Shown piece by piece: positions 21,701 to 30,849 of a DNA stretch of 64,000 nt. The position numbers were made by a program, and so were the translations under genes. The notes beneath the pieces are model-generated. The model was not told where the DNA came from. It was given only the letters and a program-made list of their open reading frames with translations, and searched no databases. The DNA comes from Mactra quadrangularis (lineage: Eukaryota; Mollusca; Bivalvia; Venerida; Mactridae). The first letter of the stretch is position 1, and every line of letters begins with the position of its first letter. Where the stretch lies: NCBI GenBank assembly GCA_025267735.1, contig CM046301.1, forward strand, positions 14,816,190 to 14,880,189, written 5' to 3'.

Positions 21701-24700
21701 GTCCCTAGGCAATTACAGACTTTTCAATAGTTCTATTCTATAATGTTCATACGGACAAGTAACTTTACCAATTGCCAAGAACAGACAAGTAAATAATTTA
21801 AGATTTCACCAGCCCTGCGACTGGTTTAATATACATATGTTAATGGACCACTTAAACCTTCAGTATTGGCTATTTAAATCCAGTATTGAATGTAGGTCCA
21901 ATCAATATGCCAACATTGAATTAATGACAATTAATCAGGTATACATATAGTACATTATAATTATGATAACTGTATACTATACTTACAGAGGTGCTGTAGA
22001 TGAAAGTGGTGAACAGTTTGTAGCATATTTCTTACCTACTGGTGAAACATTAAATAAAAGAAAGAGAGATGAAGATGAGAATGAAGATTATGTCGCTGAT
22101 GAAGAGTAAGTTTATAATGATGATTAAAATAGCTTGGGGCTAGTCTACTAGCAGTCAGAGTCTGCTCATTCACCTTTGTAAACAGATATCTTATAGACTA
22201 CTGTCATAGAATATAATGATATCCTATGATAATAAAAGTTACCTGTACATCAATCTCTGTAAGTAGATATTCAATGGACTGATCCTATAGACCCCTGTTG
22301 TAATATTTCTTGATCTGGCTATGGGGGTCATGTCCCAATGATCTGTGTGTCAACCTAGCATAGCATAGCTTTTATCTGGATGGAATCAAAATTTGTGCCA
22401 TTTCAGACCAATCTTCATAGCAGTGTTTTAGGCAGGTGATTTGGTTTAGTTTAAACAATATTTATTTATCAAATAAGTACATATACAATAGTATGAACAT
22501 GAAAAAATTGAGGATTGAAGAGATAGCATAGCTAATTTTAAACTTCTCTCCTCAGACATTTTTAAGGAAGAGATACTTGTGGGTTTGTGGATTTGGTTTG
22601 TACCGTTGGTTTTGAGATTCCTTCCATTTTTAAGTAGTTATCTCCCTTTATGTAGAACAATTCTTCTTGTGCAATCCCTTCTATGTTTCTCAAGGGATTT
22701 CGTCCAAACTGTTGCAGAAGTATTATCATAGTGTGCCCTGGTACATTCTGTTAGTGTTTTGTAATTAGATTTTTTTTACATAGTTATGCCCCTTTATATG
22801 GTTAATATACTAATACCATTCTGTGTGCAACTTTACTACATGGCAGGAAACCCTTGTTATGTGAAACTTTCTGTCACTTGTTTTTCAGATTATATGACAT
22901 AATAACCTATTTTTGTGGCAACTCCTGTCACTTGTTTTTGATTATGTTTTACTATCTAAGTATTTTGTTTTGTAGGTATGATTATTTGTTAGCTAGAGAA
23001 TATAACTGGAATGTAAAGAATAAATTAACACGAGGTTATGAGGAGACATATTTTATGGTGTTTAGAGAAGATGGTTGCTACTATAATGAACTTGAAACCA
23101 GGTATGTTTATATATAATTATTACAACATGTTATCATAGATTTGACTTTTATAACCACTGAGGTATTTTTACTTGGCTGTTGGCGACATTTTAATCACCA
23201 AATAGCGTGATGAATATCTCACAATTTGATTTGAAGTTTTATTGGGATGTAACTGTACGAGAATGATTGTTTAACTGAACACAATCAGTTAATTTCAAAA
23301 CAAAAAATCGGCTAATAGTTTGGCAAACACAGGCGGACAATTGAGTTAAAGTTTTCAATTTAGCATATATTTCTACCATTTATTGTCGATTTTTTTGACA
23401 TTTCATATTATGATAACATACCATGTGATGAACAGAATTAGAAAGTAACCATAGCTCTACTGGGTTTTATTTTGGATTATTTCCCTTTGTAGTTTTTGTG
23501 TTAAAATTTTTTAATTCAGCTTTAATGTGCTTTCCACATTACATTTCTTGTTGTGAGTAAAATTCTGTTAACTCTTGTTGATATTAACTATAAAACAATG
23601 TTTTGATTATTATAGAGTACGACTTAGTAAAAGAAGGAAGACTGCTGGTACAGCTGTTGCCAAGTCAAGATTGGTTGTCAAACATAGAGATCTTAATGAG
23701 AAAGAACTTAGAGCTCAAGTAAGTATTCTTTTATTAAGAAATAACATTCTGTTGAATATATTCTGTTGTGGAATAAAACATAGGCCCAAGATTTGTTGGG
23801 CCAAAGTTAAATAATGAGTACTTTAGCTTTAGTTGATTAGTAGTCCTTATAAAAAAGAATCTCCTCGTTTAATTGTACATGAAAATTTAGGAATATTGCA
23901 TGTTATTTTGATTCTAACAAGAAAAATTGAATAATTAAGTAAAAAATAACAACCACGTTTGTGTTCAAAATTAGAATATAGATGTTATGTTCACTAGTAA
24001 CACATAGTGAAAATACAAGTGTTAATGTTAGAATTCTAATTTATGAATTATGTACATGTTGAGAACTTGTTGGATTATGGTCAGTTTGGGTTGTCATTTC
24101 TGATTGTTTATATTCATCTAAGGTTTAGGGTTCTGATCATTTGTTAATTTTATAAAACATACCGAAAAATGACCCACCCTGTTGTTTTCAAATATGTATG
24201 AGGAAATATGAATTGATTATTTATGGCCTAAGTAAACTTATATTTACTATATATTTCTCCAGGATGTAAGAATGTTAATGTTAGAACCAGCACAAGAAGA
24301 GGAGGAAGAGGAGGAAGAAGAAGAATTTATGCCTATTACAAATAATGGTAAGATGTTACCTGGGATATTTCTGTTTACTTTGGTTGTTACCATGGATATT
24401 TCTGTTTACTTTGTTACTGAGGAGATTTCTGTTTACTTTGTTGCCATGAAGATTTCTGTTTACTTTGTTACCATGGAGATTTCTGTTAATTTTGTTACCA
24501 TGGAGATTTCTGTTCACTTTGTCACCATGGAGATTTCTATTTACTTTTTTTTCACTGTATCATCTTCATTTGTACCGTTGTTGAAATCTAATTTTACAGA
24601 TTTTAAGGTCCCTTTTTTTAACCTACCTAAGGCCTTTGAGCAGCAAGCATTATAACATATTTTTGGACTATTGGTTTACCACCAAAATTCTTTCGTGGCC

Positions 24701-25590
24701 TGAACTAAAAAAGTGGTTTTCCTTAACAACTGGGCACCACTAATTTCCTAGACTGGTGGATTTTCACTTATCCTAGGATGCTAGGACTACTAATTGAATC
24801 CATAATAAAACGGTTAAGTGAGTAATTCAGTTGGCTTGACAAAATAATACAGGTGTTTTGTTTTGGTTCATTCGACTCCATCACTCCAATCACTACAATG
24901 AAAAGCACTGTCATTTGTAGCTTTTCCACATTTCTGTATAATTTATGGTCAAATGGAGATTTATCTGACCGTACTTGTTTTCTTGTTCTTTCCAAGTTTG
25001 GACATTACTGCTGTATGTGAATAATTTTGATGATCTCTTGTTACTTTCTTCCATTACACTTGCTTCCATGTATAATTGATTGTTTAAATTTATTTACAGA
25101 TGAAGACTTTCAAAGTCCCAAGGGTAGTGATGATGAAGGTCGGAGGTCAAGAAGTAGGTCGAGTTCAAGATCTAGGTCACATTCTAAATCTAGAAGTAGG
25201 TCAAGAAGTGGAAGTCGTAGTATTAGCAGAAGTAGATCTCGTAGCAGAAGTAAGTCAAGGAGTCGAAGTAGAAGCCGTAGTGGATCTCGATCATTGTCAA
25301 GGTCACGTTCAAGGTCAATGTCTCGAAGCAGAAGTCGAAGTCGTAGTAGAAGTGGTAGTCGTAGTGGAAGTGGCCGTAGTCGTAGCAGGAGTAGAAGTGG
25401 AAGCAGAAGTGTGTCAAGGTCACGGAGTAGATCTAGAAGTGGTAGTAGAGGAAGGTCAAAGTCAGCTTCAAGGTCACGTTCTAGGTCAAGGTCACGTAGT
25501 GCTAGTAGAAGTGGAAGTGAGAGTGGTAGTGATGATCAAGGAAAGAAAGATGAAGAAGAAATCTTTGGATCTGATTCTGATAGTAATTAA
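9642..25590 (+). CDS. PAF1: RNA polymerase II-associated factor 1 homolog (PAF1), 13 coding exons, complete
   Basis: PAF1 is the namesake subunit of the nuclear PAF1 complex, which travels with RNA polymerase II, supports elongation and promotes co-transcriptional histone modification (H2B ubiquitination, H3K4/K36 methylation). Exons read from the sequence: 9642-9703, 16468-16560, 17628-17749, 18143-18209, 19116-19217, 19866-19971, 20271-20339, 21072-21175, 21989-22105, 22976-23101, 23616-23718, 24263-24347 and 25100-25590. All introns are GT-AG and the phases join into 548 codons plus TAA. Conserved blocks in order: [15 protein letters not shown] (about 34-48), [11 protein letters not shown] (about 74-84), [15 protein letters not shown] (about 163-177), [39 protein letters not shown] (about 287-297), [15 protein letters not shown] and [13 protein letters not shown] Glu run (about 370-378) precedes an RS-rich tail. 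Human PAF1 is 531 residues as I recall, so the length fits. The family call rests on remembered sequence, not a search. The 5'UTR and any non-coding first exon are not resolved. Confidence 0.96.
9965..11319. mobile_element. 1355-bp DNA transposon with perfect 28-bp inverted ends
   Basis: TAGAGTGGGTGGACCAGTGC plus TCGGCGTA at 9965-9992 is mirrored exactly at 11292-11319. The right end has an extra tandem copy of TACGCCGAGCACTGG (from 11275), and a diverged copy of the motif (CCAATGCTCGGCG) lies near 10180. No transposase ORF is present. TA at the outer edge may be the target duplication. Confidence 0.85.
11619..11682. repeat. Palindromic GAGTTACGGAAGT repeats
   Basis: CTAGAGTTACGGAAGT occurs at 11618 and again at 11666, 48 bp apart. 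The first copy continues into its mirror image (TTCCGTAACT). They sit immediately outside the left arm of the long inverted-repeat element. Confidence 0.6.
13311..13513 (-). pseudogene. C-terminal end of the same LINE ORF2
   Basis: The frame reads [20 protein letters not shown] and ends with [13 protein letters not shown], the usual end of LINE ORF2 (NFI...AK..IY.CK...KW). It continues the fragment at 14748-15799 across the 1220-bp insertion, with the repeated GTCG/CGAC junction bases shared. Confidence 0.8.
13521..14740. mobile_element. 1220-bp hAT-like non-autonomous element inside the LINE
   Basis: The ends are CAGGGTTGGC and GCCAACCCTG. CGACCAA occurs at 13510-13516 and 14741-14747, though four extra bases (GTTC) lie between the left copy and the element. 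Subterminal ACTGGTCAATACTGG repeats on the left are mirrored by CCAGTATTGACCA on the right. It contains a 240-bp tandem duplication (14201-14680) and no transposase. Confidence 0.8.
14201..14680. repeat. Tandem duplication of a 240-bp unit
   Basis: Two adjacent units begin CCAGTGATGACCATTTAAAA (about 14202 and 14441) and end at ACTTTTGGAGTATTGT. They are over 90 per cent alike by eye and lie wholly inside the hAT-like element. Confidence 0.85.
14882..15799 (-). pseudogene. LINE ORF2 C-terminal fragment (thumb/connection region)
   Basis: The 305-codon open frame contains [20 protein letters not shown] followed by [11 protein letters not shown], a hallmark of the region after the reverse-transcriptase catalytic palm of non-LTR elements. 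It also contains [17 protein letters not shown] near its end. The catalytic FADD-type box and the endonuclease are missing, so it is 5'-truncated. A frameshift near 14882 separates it from the next motif, [18 protein letters not shown], a typical LINE C-terminal Cys/His cluster read at about 14825-14880. It lies antisense to PAF1 in intron 1. Confidence 0.88.
16789..17155. mobile_element. 367-bp hAT-like MITE in PAF1 intron 2
   Basis: The ends CAGTGTTTATTTTC and GGAAAAAAACACTG are inverted repeats flanked by GCAAG (16784-16788 and 17156-17160). Subterminal GGGGAA-type stretches occur at both ends. No transposase is present. Confidence 0.75.
17320..17612 (+). mobile_element. Dispersed CCCCGCTTCGAAGAAGAG repeat next to the exon 3 acceptor
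   Basis: Starts ACCCCCGCTTCGAAGAAGAG, contains a short (GTCC)n run (CGTCCGTCCGTCCGT), and ends GAGCATTAGCTCACAGATTT. I recall repeats with this start as abundant in bivalve genomes. It ends about 15 bp before the splice acceptor of PAF1 exon 3 (17628), so it probably supplies part of the branch-point region. Confidence 0.65.
18607..18838 (+). repeat. Dispersed repeat, copy in PAF1 intron 4
   Basis: AAAGTTTTCAATTTAGC, GATAACATACCATGTGATGA, ACAGAATTAGAAA and CTTTCCACATTACATTTCTTG-like words occur in the same order at 23331-23552 in intron 10 of the same gene, in the same orientation. It ends near CACATTACATTTCTTG. Type unknown. Confidence 0.8.
19530..19815 (+). mobile_element. tRNA-derived SINE in PAF1 intron 5
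   Basis: A degraded tRNA-like head (GCAGTTGGTAG ... GGTAAGGGATGGAGTTATACCC) is followed by the body shared with 51857-52133: CTTCCATGAAAATTTGA, TCCATTATTAAGGTATATGG and GTGAGTACTGGTTAT. It ends GTTGACATGGTGTTAAA. It lies 50 bp upstream of exon 6. Confidence 0.8.
23331..23552 (+). repeat. Dispersed repeat, copy in PAF1 intron 10
   Basis: This is the second copy of the block at 18607-18838, about 80 per cent alike by eye. It lies about 60 bp upstream of the exon 11 acceptor at 23616. Confidence 0.8.
24352..24546 (+). repeat. 27-bp minisatellite in PAF1 intron 12
   Basis: The unit ATTTCTGTTTACTTTGTTAC plus CATGGAG repeats about seven times with point changes, starting just after the donor of exon 12. 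Because 27 is a multiple of three, the array stays open in the exon 12 reading frame and encodes a 9-residue hydrophobic repeat (ISVYFVTME) if the intron is retained. The open frame runs to a stop at 24655. Confidence 0.85.
25100..25590 (+). CDS. PAF1: PAF1 last exon: Arg-Ser-rich C-terminal domain
   Basis: This exon follows the acceptor TATTTACAG and encodes residues 386-548. It opens with an acidic stretch ([14 protein letters not shown]), continues with about 120 residues of almost pure RS/SR/SG dipeptides (about 401-523), and closes with an acidic tail containing [13 protein letters not shown]. The closing motif matches a motif found internally in vertebrate PAF1, where acidic and Ser-rich sequence rather than a long RS domain surrounds it. 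RS domains are typical of splicing and mRNA-processing factors and are phosphorylated by SR/CLK-type kinases. A direct link of this PAF1 to splicing is an inference. Mixed use of AGx, TCx and CGx codons shows that the tract is not one simple DNA repeat. Confidence 0.92.
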
Positions 25591-25644
25591 AATGTTAAAC
25601 TTTACTAAAAAATATGAGGTGCATTAAAAAAACTGTAAAGAAAC

Positions 25645-25995
25645 ATTGTTTATTCCATAAACCATTGCAACATTATCATCAACCATTGCTACATTAATCA
25701 TCAACTGTTGATAGATCTTTTACAACCATTGCTACTAATCATGAACAATTGCATGTCAACCATCAACCATTGCTACGTCTCCATCAACCATTGCTACGAG
25801 TCATCAATCATTGCTTGGTCTTCATTAACTAATGCTACGAGTCATCAACCATTGCTACAAGTCTTCAGACATTGCTACAAGTCATCAGACATTGTTACAA
25901 GTCATCAGACATTGCTACAAGTCATCAACCATTGTTTGATCTTCATCAGCTAATAATGCTACGAGTCATCAACCATTGCTACGTCAATAATCAAT
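25645..25995 (+). repeat. Degenerate minisatellite in the PAF1 3'UTR
   Basis: Variants of CAACCATTGCTACGAGTCAT recur every 20-22 bases, with longer interspersed units containing TTGGTCTTCATTAAC. The central part (25850-25930) is the most regular, alternating CAGACATTGCTACAAGT with near-identical copies. It lies directly after the PAF1 stop codon, so it should be transcribed in the 3'UTR. Confidence 0.85.
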
Positions 25996-26389
25996 CATTG
26001 CTACTGTAATGATTTTGTTTAGATACTGTACTGTGTTTACATGCATGGAGCCATGTCATGATGAATGTAAGAGATTGATATGCCAAGTATAGACTAGTGT
26101 TGATGATGGAATAGGTATGCTTTGAAATTTGTTTTCACTTTAAGAATTTTTCTGTGTAAAATGAAAATTTTTCATTGAAATGTTTCTTAGACATTTGAAG
26201 ATTAAACATGATGTCCGACCAATACATGGCTGGCAACATTCAGGTGTCCACCTAAATTCAGAGAATTTTAGTACCCCCTGATTATCAGCAACTAGATGTT
26301 ACCTCTTATGATTAGAAATAGCATACTTGTGTACAATTTTATTGTTATTTTAAAAGATGCCATGAAATATTAATTATGTTTGGTCATTC

Positions 26390-26416
26390 AATAAAAGATT
26401 ACTTGAGATAAATAAA
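26390..26416 (+). terminator. Paired poly(A) signals for PAF1
   Basis: AATAAA occurs at 26390-26395 and again at 26411-26416, about 800 bp after the PAF1 stop codon, each followed by AT-rich sequence. These are the first canonical hexamers after the 3'UTR minisatellite. Cleavage is expected 10-30 bases downstream. Confidence 0.5.
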
Positions 26417-26599
26417 AACTGAACTTAAATCTCCTTTAAAAAGGAGTGATTGACTTCTCGGCTGATTTCAAAACTAAATGTTTGAAGTCCTGATAATGAT
26501 AATCAGATTTTATCTCTGGAGATTTACCCTTCTCAGCTGTTTCTTATTGCAATTTGCAATGAGATGTCAAACATCAATGTAATAACTGATGATTGTCTT

Positions 26600-26605
26600 A
26601 ATAAA
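26600..26605 (+). terminator. Alternative distal poly(A) signal
   Basis: A third AATAAA in the same orientation as PAF1 is followed by a T-rich, G-containing stretch (TTTTGCTTTGTTTATTG), which resembles a downstream element. It could serve a longer PAF1 transcript. The hexamer is common in AT-rich DNA, so this is tentative. Confidence 0.35.
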
Positions 26606-26660
26606 AGCAATGATAATTTTGCTTTGTTTATTGTTTCTGATTATTCCCTGGATCGGGATA

Positions 26661-26775
26661 GTTGGGGCAAGTTTCCTTAGCATATTCCTAGCTAGGGCTT
26701 TGTGCCCTGGTATCCTTCTTACACCAACAGATATATGGTAGCTAGCTAGCGATATGCTTAGGAAACTCCCCCTTG
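26661..26775. mobile_element. Fold-back MITE (AAGCATATCGCTA family), copy 1
   Basis: GGGGCAAGTTTCCTTAGCAT on the left is mirrored by ATGCTTAGGAAACTCCCCC on the right. The family word GGGCTTTGTGCCCTGGTA follows the left arm. The related copy is 51626-51793. Confidence 0.7.
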
Positions 26776-27001
26776 GTTAGCAAAGGAAAGACTCGTACCT
26801 TAGCAGTCACCTGTTTATGTTGTCAGCAGCAGTGCCCTGACTAAACCAGCCAAGAAGAAAGTTTTCAAACCTGAACTAAACCTTGGAGTATTGTTCACAG
26901 TTTTTGTTTACCAGCCACTTTGGTTGCCGTTTGCTTCTTGGTATCATATATGAAGCAGAGCTAGTTTTTAGAGTGACATGGAAGAGTCAATATATATAGG
27001 A

Positions 27002-27201
27002 GCAGTGGTCTATTGGTAGGATGCACACTTAAGGATCAATTGGTCCTGAATTCAAACCCCACTAGGCACACTGTTAATTTCGTTGAGCTAGAAAATTGCC
27101 TTCTGTTGTTCCACTCCACTCGGGTGTTAATGGGTACTCTGAGGGATCACCTGCTTGAAGGTGATTTTAATGACAAGAGGTTATCATGCAAACATTGTTA
27201 A
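27002..27201 (+). mobile_element. tRNA-derived SINE-like repeat
   Basis: GTGGTCTATTGGTAGGATGC resembles box A, and GGTCCTGAATTCAAACCCCA resembles box B at tRNA-like spacing. The body has GTGTTAATGGGTACTCTGAG. It is not a functional tRNA, since no acceptor stem closes. Confidence 0.5.
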
Positions 27202-27969
27202 GTCAGCTTAACATAATTATATAAGGAAGCAGACTTTAAAACCACACTTTTTAACTTAGAGACCACTTGGGATAAAAAATAGTTTGGATCCCATCTGGAT
27301 TTTTATCAAGTTACAAAAGGAGCACAATGTGGGACACCATATATAACAAAGGTATAATATGGCATCTGTACTCCCATTTGATTTTAGCTAGCTTTAATAG
27401 CGAAATGGTAATGTCCATGTACAACTTAGATGGTCACGGTGTAGATCACATTTAAGATCAAGGTTTTACCTGGTTATAATTGAAGCCAAACTTAAATAAT
27501 TCCAGGCACTGGCAGCCGGCATGGTCCCAAAGCACTACACAAATGAGTGTTTTTGTTGGACTGCACCGGCCACCTGTGACTCTAGGTATTATGTGATTGC
27601 ACCCTAAGTTTAAAAAAAAATCTAAATCTAGGAATTCAAGGACAAATTCTGTATGTTGCAGAGGTATAATACAGCACTTAAGATCCCTGGTCTTCTAGAT
27701 TACTTTTATGGCAACACCATAAAGTGTTCATGTATATGTACAATGGAAGGTTGTTGGTTCAATCCCAGCTGGGACTATATACTTTTTTGTCAGTTTAAAA
27801 ATATATGACTTGGATATCATATACAAATATTTGTGAAGCATTTGACAATCATAGTAAGATAATTTTGACCCAAGGGTTGTAAACCGTCCAAGACCATTAG
27901 TTTATGACATTATTAACAAATATGAACAATTTATCTAAATGATGGCCATGGTTCAGTAGTTAGTACTCG
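27202..27969. other. Gene-free stretch with SINE-like scraps
   Basis: GTTGGTTCAATCCCAGCTGG near 27752-27771 resembles a tRNA box B and may be a SINE remnant. Nothing else is recognisable. Confidence 0.35.
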
Positions 27970-28197
27970 GTGCACCTTTCACGGAAAATCTTACGGAAAA
28001 AGTTATCTTAAGTCAGTTCAATAAATTTCTAAGTTCAAAGTAAGAAAAATAATAAACATGACTATGATATGATATTCAAAATATTAAAATTTTGAAATTT
28101 AGATAATTCAATAATATTCGGAAAACATTGGCCAAAAAATGACCTTATGACTATACGATGATTAATTAATATCGTAAGATTTTTTGTGAAAAGTGCC
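27970..28197. mobile_element. 228-bp MITE with imperfect inverted ends
   Basis: GTGCACCTTTCACGGAAAAT plus CTTACGG on the left is mirrored by CGTAAGATTTTTTGTGAAAA plus GTGCC on the right. The left half recurs at 41777-41890, including CTATGATATGATATTCAAAA. Confidence 0.7.
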
Positions 28198-28497
28198 TCA
28201 GTGTTCATGATATGTTGATTTTCCTGTGTGTGAAAAGTTGTTCACTTGAATAGGAGGCTAGTACCTTTACAAAACCCCTTTAGTGATTATTTCCCTTTAT
28301 TGAAAGACTAACGTGTTAAATAAGTTACTAGTGACGTAACATCTATAAGGAGTTAGGTACTAACCTGGTTAGATGACACGATCACCTGGGAAAACGTTGA
28401 TGAATGATATGACCCTGATAAAAATCGGGTGAACAAAAGGCTTCAATTACTCAGTGAGGGGCATAATATGGCAAAAAATATTCAGAATTCATACTTT
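28198..28497. other. Gene-free stretch
   Basis: No coding signal and no bounded repeat seen. Confidence 0.4.
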
Positions 28498-28769
28498 CCA
28501 TGGCGGGGGGGGGGGTCTGAAATTTTCTAGGGGGTCCGAACTTATCTAGGGGGGGGGAAATCGAACAACAACCACATTATACACATTTTGCAGAAAAAAT
28601 GCAACATATTTATAATACAAACTACAAAACTATTAAATCTAAGTTCAGCACCGAGAAAAATTGCTTCATGCTACTTAAAAATGACTTACAGGCAAGAAAT
28701 ACACAAATGGACAGGTACATCATTTTCCAAATTCTAGGGTGGGGGTCATGACCCCCCGCTGCATCTGCC
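28498..28769 (-). mobile_element. Second copy of the poly-G/poly-C-ended MITE
   Basis: Read on the minus strand it repeats the core of 2906-3165: TGTAAGTCATTTTTAAGTA, CATGAAGCAATTTTTCTCGG, TGCT and the TAGATTTAATAG region, bounded by runs of G on one side and C on the other. Boundaries are approximate because the G/C runs differ in length. Confidence 0.75.
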
Positions 28770-29249
28770 TTAAAGTTTTTTTAAATCTTTGTTCTAAAAT
28801 ATTGGCTTCACATAACATCGCTTGACATATCGTGTGAGTTGACATGTGTCTACATTTGGATTCCTGTTGGAGACATCTTCTAGTCTAAGGTAACAGTGAA
28901 TCCGTCAGTCATTTCCTTCTATAGTATTTTTTTAATCCCAAAATCAATGTGTCTCGTCTAAAACGAGAGTTTAAGAGTTTTTAGGACTTATTATTTCATT
29001 TCGCCCTGTAAAAATTGGCAGCTGTTGCTCATTAAATAGATGGTTCGTCTGCCGAATCTGATCATCTTTGCATGCCTATAATTTTTGGTCTTGTAACTGA
29101 ACAGAACATATACATTATTAGCTCACACCAAGATACATGGTATATGAGAAATACAAATGAATGTATGTACAATTAAATAATACAAATATTTACATAGATC
29201 ACATGGTATAAACTGGGGTTATAAGCAGTATTCAAACATTTACAAATAA
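28770..29249. other. Gene-free AT-rich stretch
   Basis: No coding signal and no bounded repeat seen. Confidence 0.4.
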
Positions 29250-29940
29250 AAAACAAGAGGGTCCTGAGGACCCGGTACCACTCACCTGAAAACTAGATGC
29301 TTAGGGCATCTGACAAAAGATTATTGAACAGGTTCAGCCTATAAAACAGTGATCCCTGGGACCAGGCCAATTATAAACCCACAAACATAATGTGAACAAT
29401 CTTTGTAGAAGATTTCAAGATAATACTACATATCAAATATGAAAGCTCAATGCCTTGTCATTAGTGAGAAGAAGATTTTCCTTATATAACTCTATGTTAA
29501 TCTTGTGACCCCAGAGGCATAATTTTAACCAATTTTATGAAGCAGCTTCTAGTGATGCTACATACCAAAAATCAAGGCTGTAGGCCATAAAGTTTTTGAG
29601 AAGAAGTCTTTTAACATTTCCTTAATAACTCTTTGTAATCTTGTGACCCCTGGGGCGGGGACAATTTTGACCCAAGGGACATTATTTGAACAATCTTTGT
29701 AAAGCACCTTCTAGTGATGTTACATGCCAACAATCAAGGCTTTAGGCCATAAAGGTTTTGAGAGGAAGATTTTTTAACATTCCCTTATATTACTCTATGT
29801 TAATCTTGTGACCTCTGGGGCGGGACCAGTTTTGACCCCAGGGGCATAATTTGATCAGTCTTTGTAAAGCACCTTCTAGTGATGCTACATGCCAAATATC
29901 ATTGCTTAAGCCCTTGAAGATTTTATATTGAGTCAATACA
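29250..29940. mobile_element. Modular dispersed repeat (CAAGAGGGTCCTGAGGACCC start)
   Basis: The start AACAAGAGGGTCCTGAGGAC followed by CTCACCTGAA matches a layout I recall from bivalve repeats. Four modules of about 160-180 bp follow, each with CAATCTTTGTA(A/G)A, CTTCTAGTGATGCTACAT, CATAAAG-TTTTGAGA and TTAATCTTGTGACCCC. No ORF. Confidence 0.7.
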
Positions 29941-30448
29941 ATTAAATCTACCGATTCGAGGATAAATACAAATACAGCACCTGTTTAAAAATTGATGATT
30001 TGCAAAAATCTCACAAATAAGGATACGTGAGGATTAACAACAAAAGACTAAATTAGATTACATTGTAACCTTTTCTGGAAATATATTCTCCCTCTCTTAT
30101 CTTACGAGAGAATATGTAATCATGCAAAATCTGTCAGTGGACGCGGAAGTCTTTAATGTCAAAGTTCAAAGTAATGATTCTTGTCAAAATGTCCACTAAT
30201 TACGTACAGCGTAACAAATGTTAATTGACCATTCTCTACAAGACACGATATCCACGCGACATTGTGTAGGAGTTCCTGTCTCTGACCAGTTTGTCGGTCT
30301 TAATTTATCAAAACGTGGTATTTGACTGGTATTAATGTACCCCCACATGTATATGTTTCTAAGCTATCGGTTAAGGTCAGCCTTTGGCCATTTACATAAA
30401 AAATATCGTATGGCATAAATAACCATAACAAATAAACTTCTAAGTATC
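29941..30448. other. Gene-free AT-rich stretch
   Basis: No coding signal. Only AT-rich single-copy-looking sequence. Confidence 0.4.
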
Positions 30449-30560
30449 CCGATTTCAATGTTGTTGAATTTTTTTATTTTTCAACATTTATGTCCAATCG
30501 CTGATGGAAATGTGTATAGGCCTATACTATCGTCTGCTTGCATGGTTTTCATGCTTCTTA
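30449..30560 (+). mobile_element. LINE fragment, inverted relative to the neighbouring copy
   Basis: CCCGATTTCAAT, TTTATGTCCAATCG, TGATGGAAATGTGTATAGG and GCTTGCATGGTTTTCATGCT match, in the opposite orientation, the sequence at 31455-31590. It is therefore a plus-strand scrap of the same LINE. Confidence 0.7.
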
Positions 30561-30849
30561 ATTGATGCAAAATTGGTCTTGTCGTGCATGTGCTGAAAAG
30601 CGGAAACCTGCTTCTCGTGCAAAAATCTCACATGGTCAGTTTTGGCGAAATCATTAGTGTGCTGATATGCATAACGATAAAACCAAGAAATGGCTCACAT
30701 GTCGCTTCATGAACGAGACATTGTCATTGGTCTTTTGCAAGGCGGTACGTCACCTGCAGGATCAAATTTCTGATTTCTAATTTTCTGTTCAATCAAGGCA
30801 ATTATAAATCTCCCAATATTAACGCATCCACGACAAACAGATTTTGCAT

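Larger units (their letters stand above)
25591..26620 (+). other. PAF1 3'UTR and 3' end region
   Basis: This stretch follows the PAF1 stop codon and has no coding potential. It begins with a degenerate minisatellite (25645-25995). It then runs as unremarkable AT-rich sequence to a cluster of AATAAA signals at 26390, 26411 and 26600, where transcripts probably end. The end is inferred from the signals only. Confidence 0.6.

Noticed and set aside
22886..22976. Earlier acceptor (TTGTTTTTCAG at about 22878-22888) for PAF1 exon 10
   Set aside because: It would add a poorly conserved, partly out-of-frame stretch. The acceptor at 22975 gives the expected E-Y-D-Y...[11 protein letters not shown] junction.
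25100..25627. 175-codon valine-rich ORF in another frame over the PAF1 last exon, and a 66-codon minus-strand ORF at 25223-25423
   Set aside because: Both are shadows of the RS-coding repeat (AGT-CGT-type codons read out of frame). The PAF1 frame joins the conserved exons and ends with a conserved motif.
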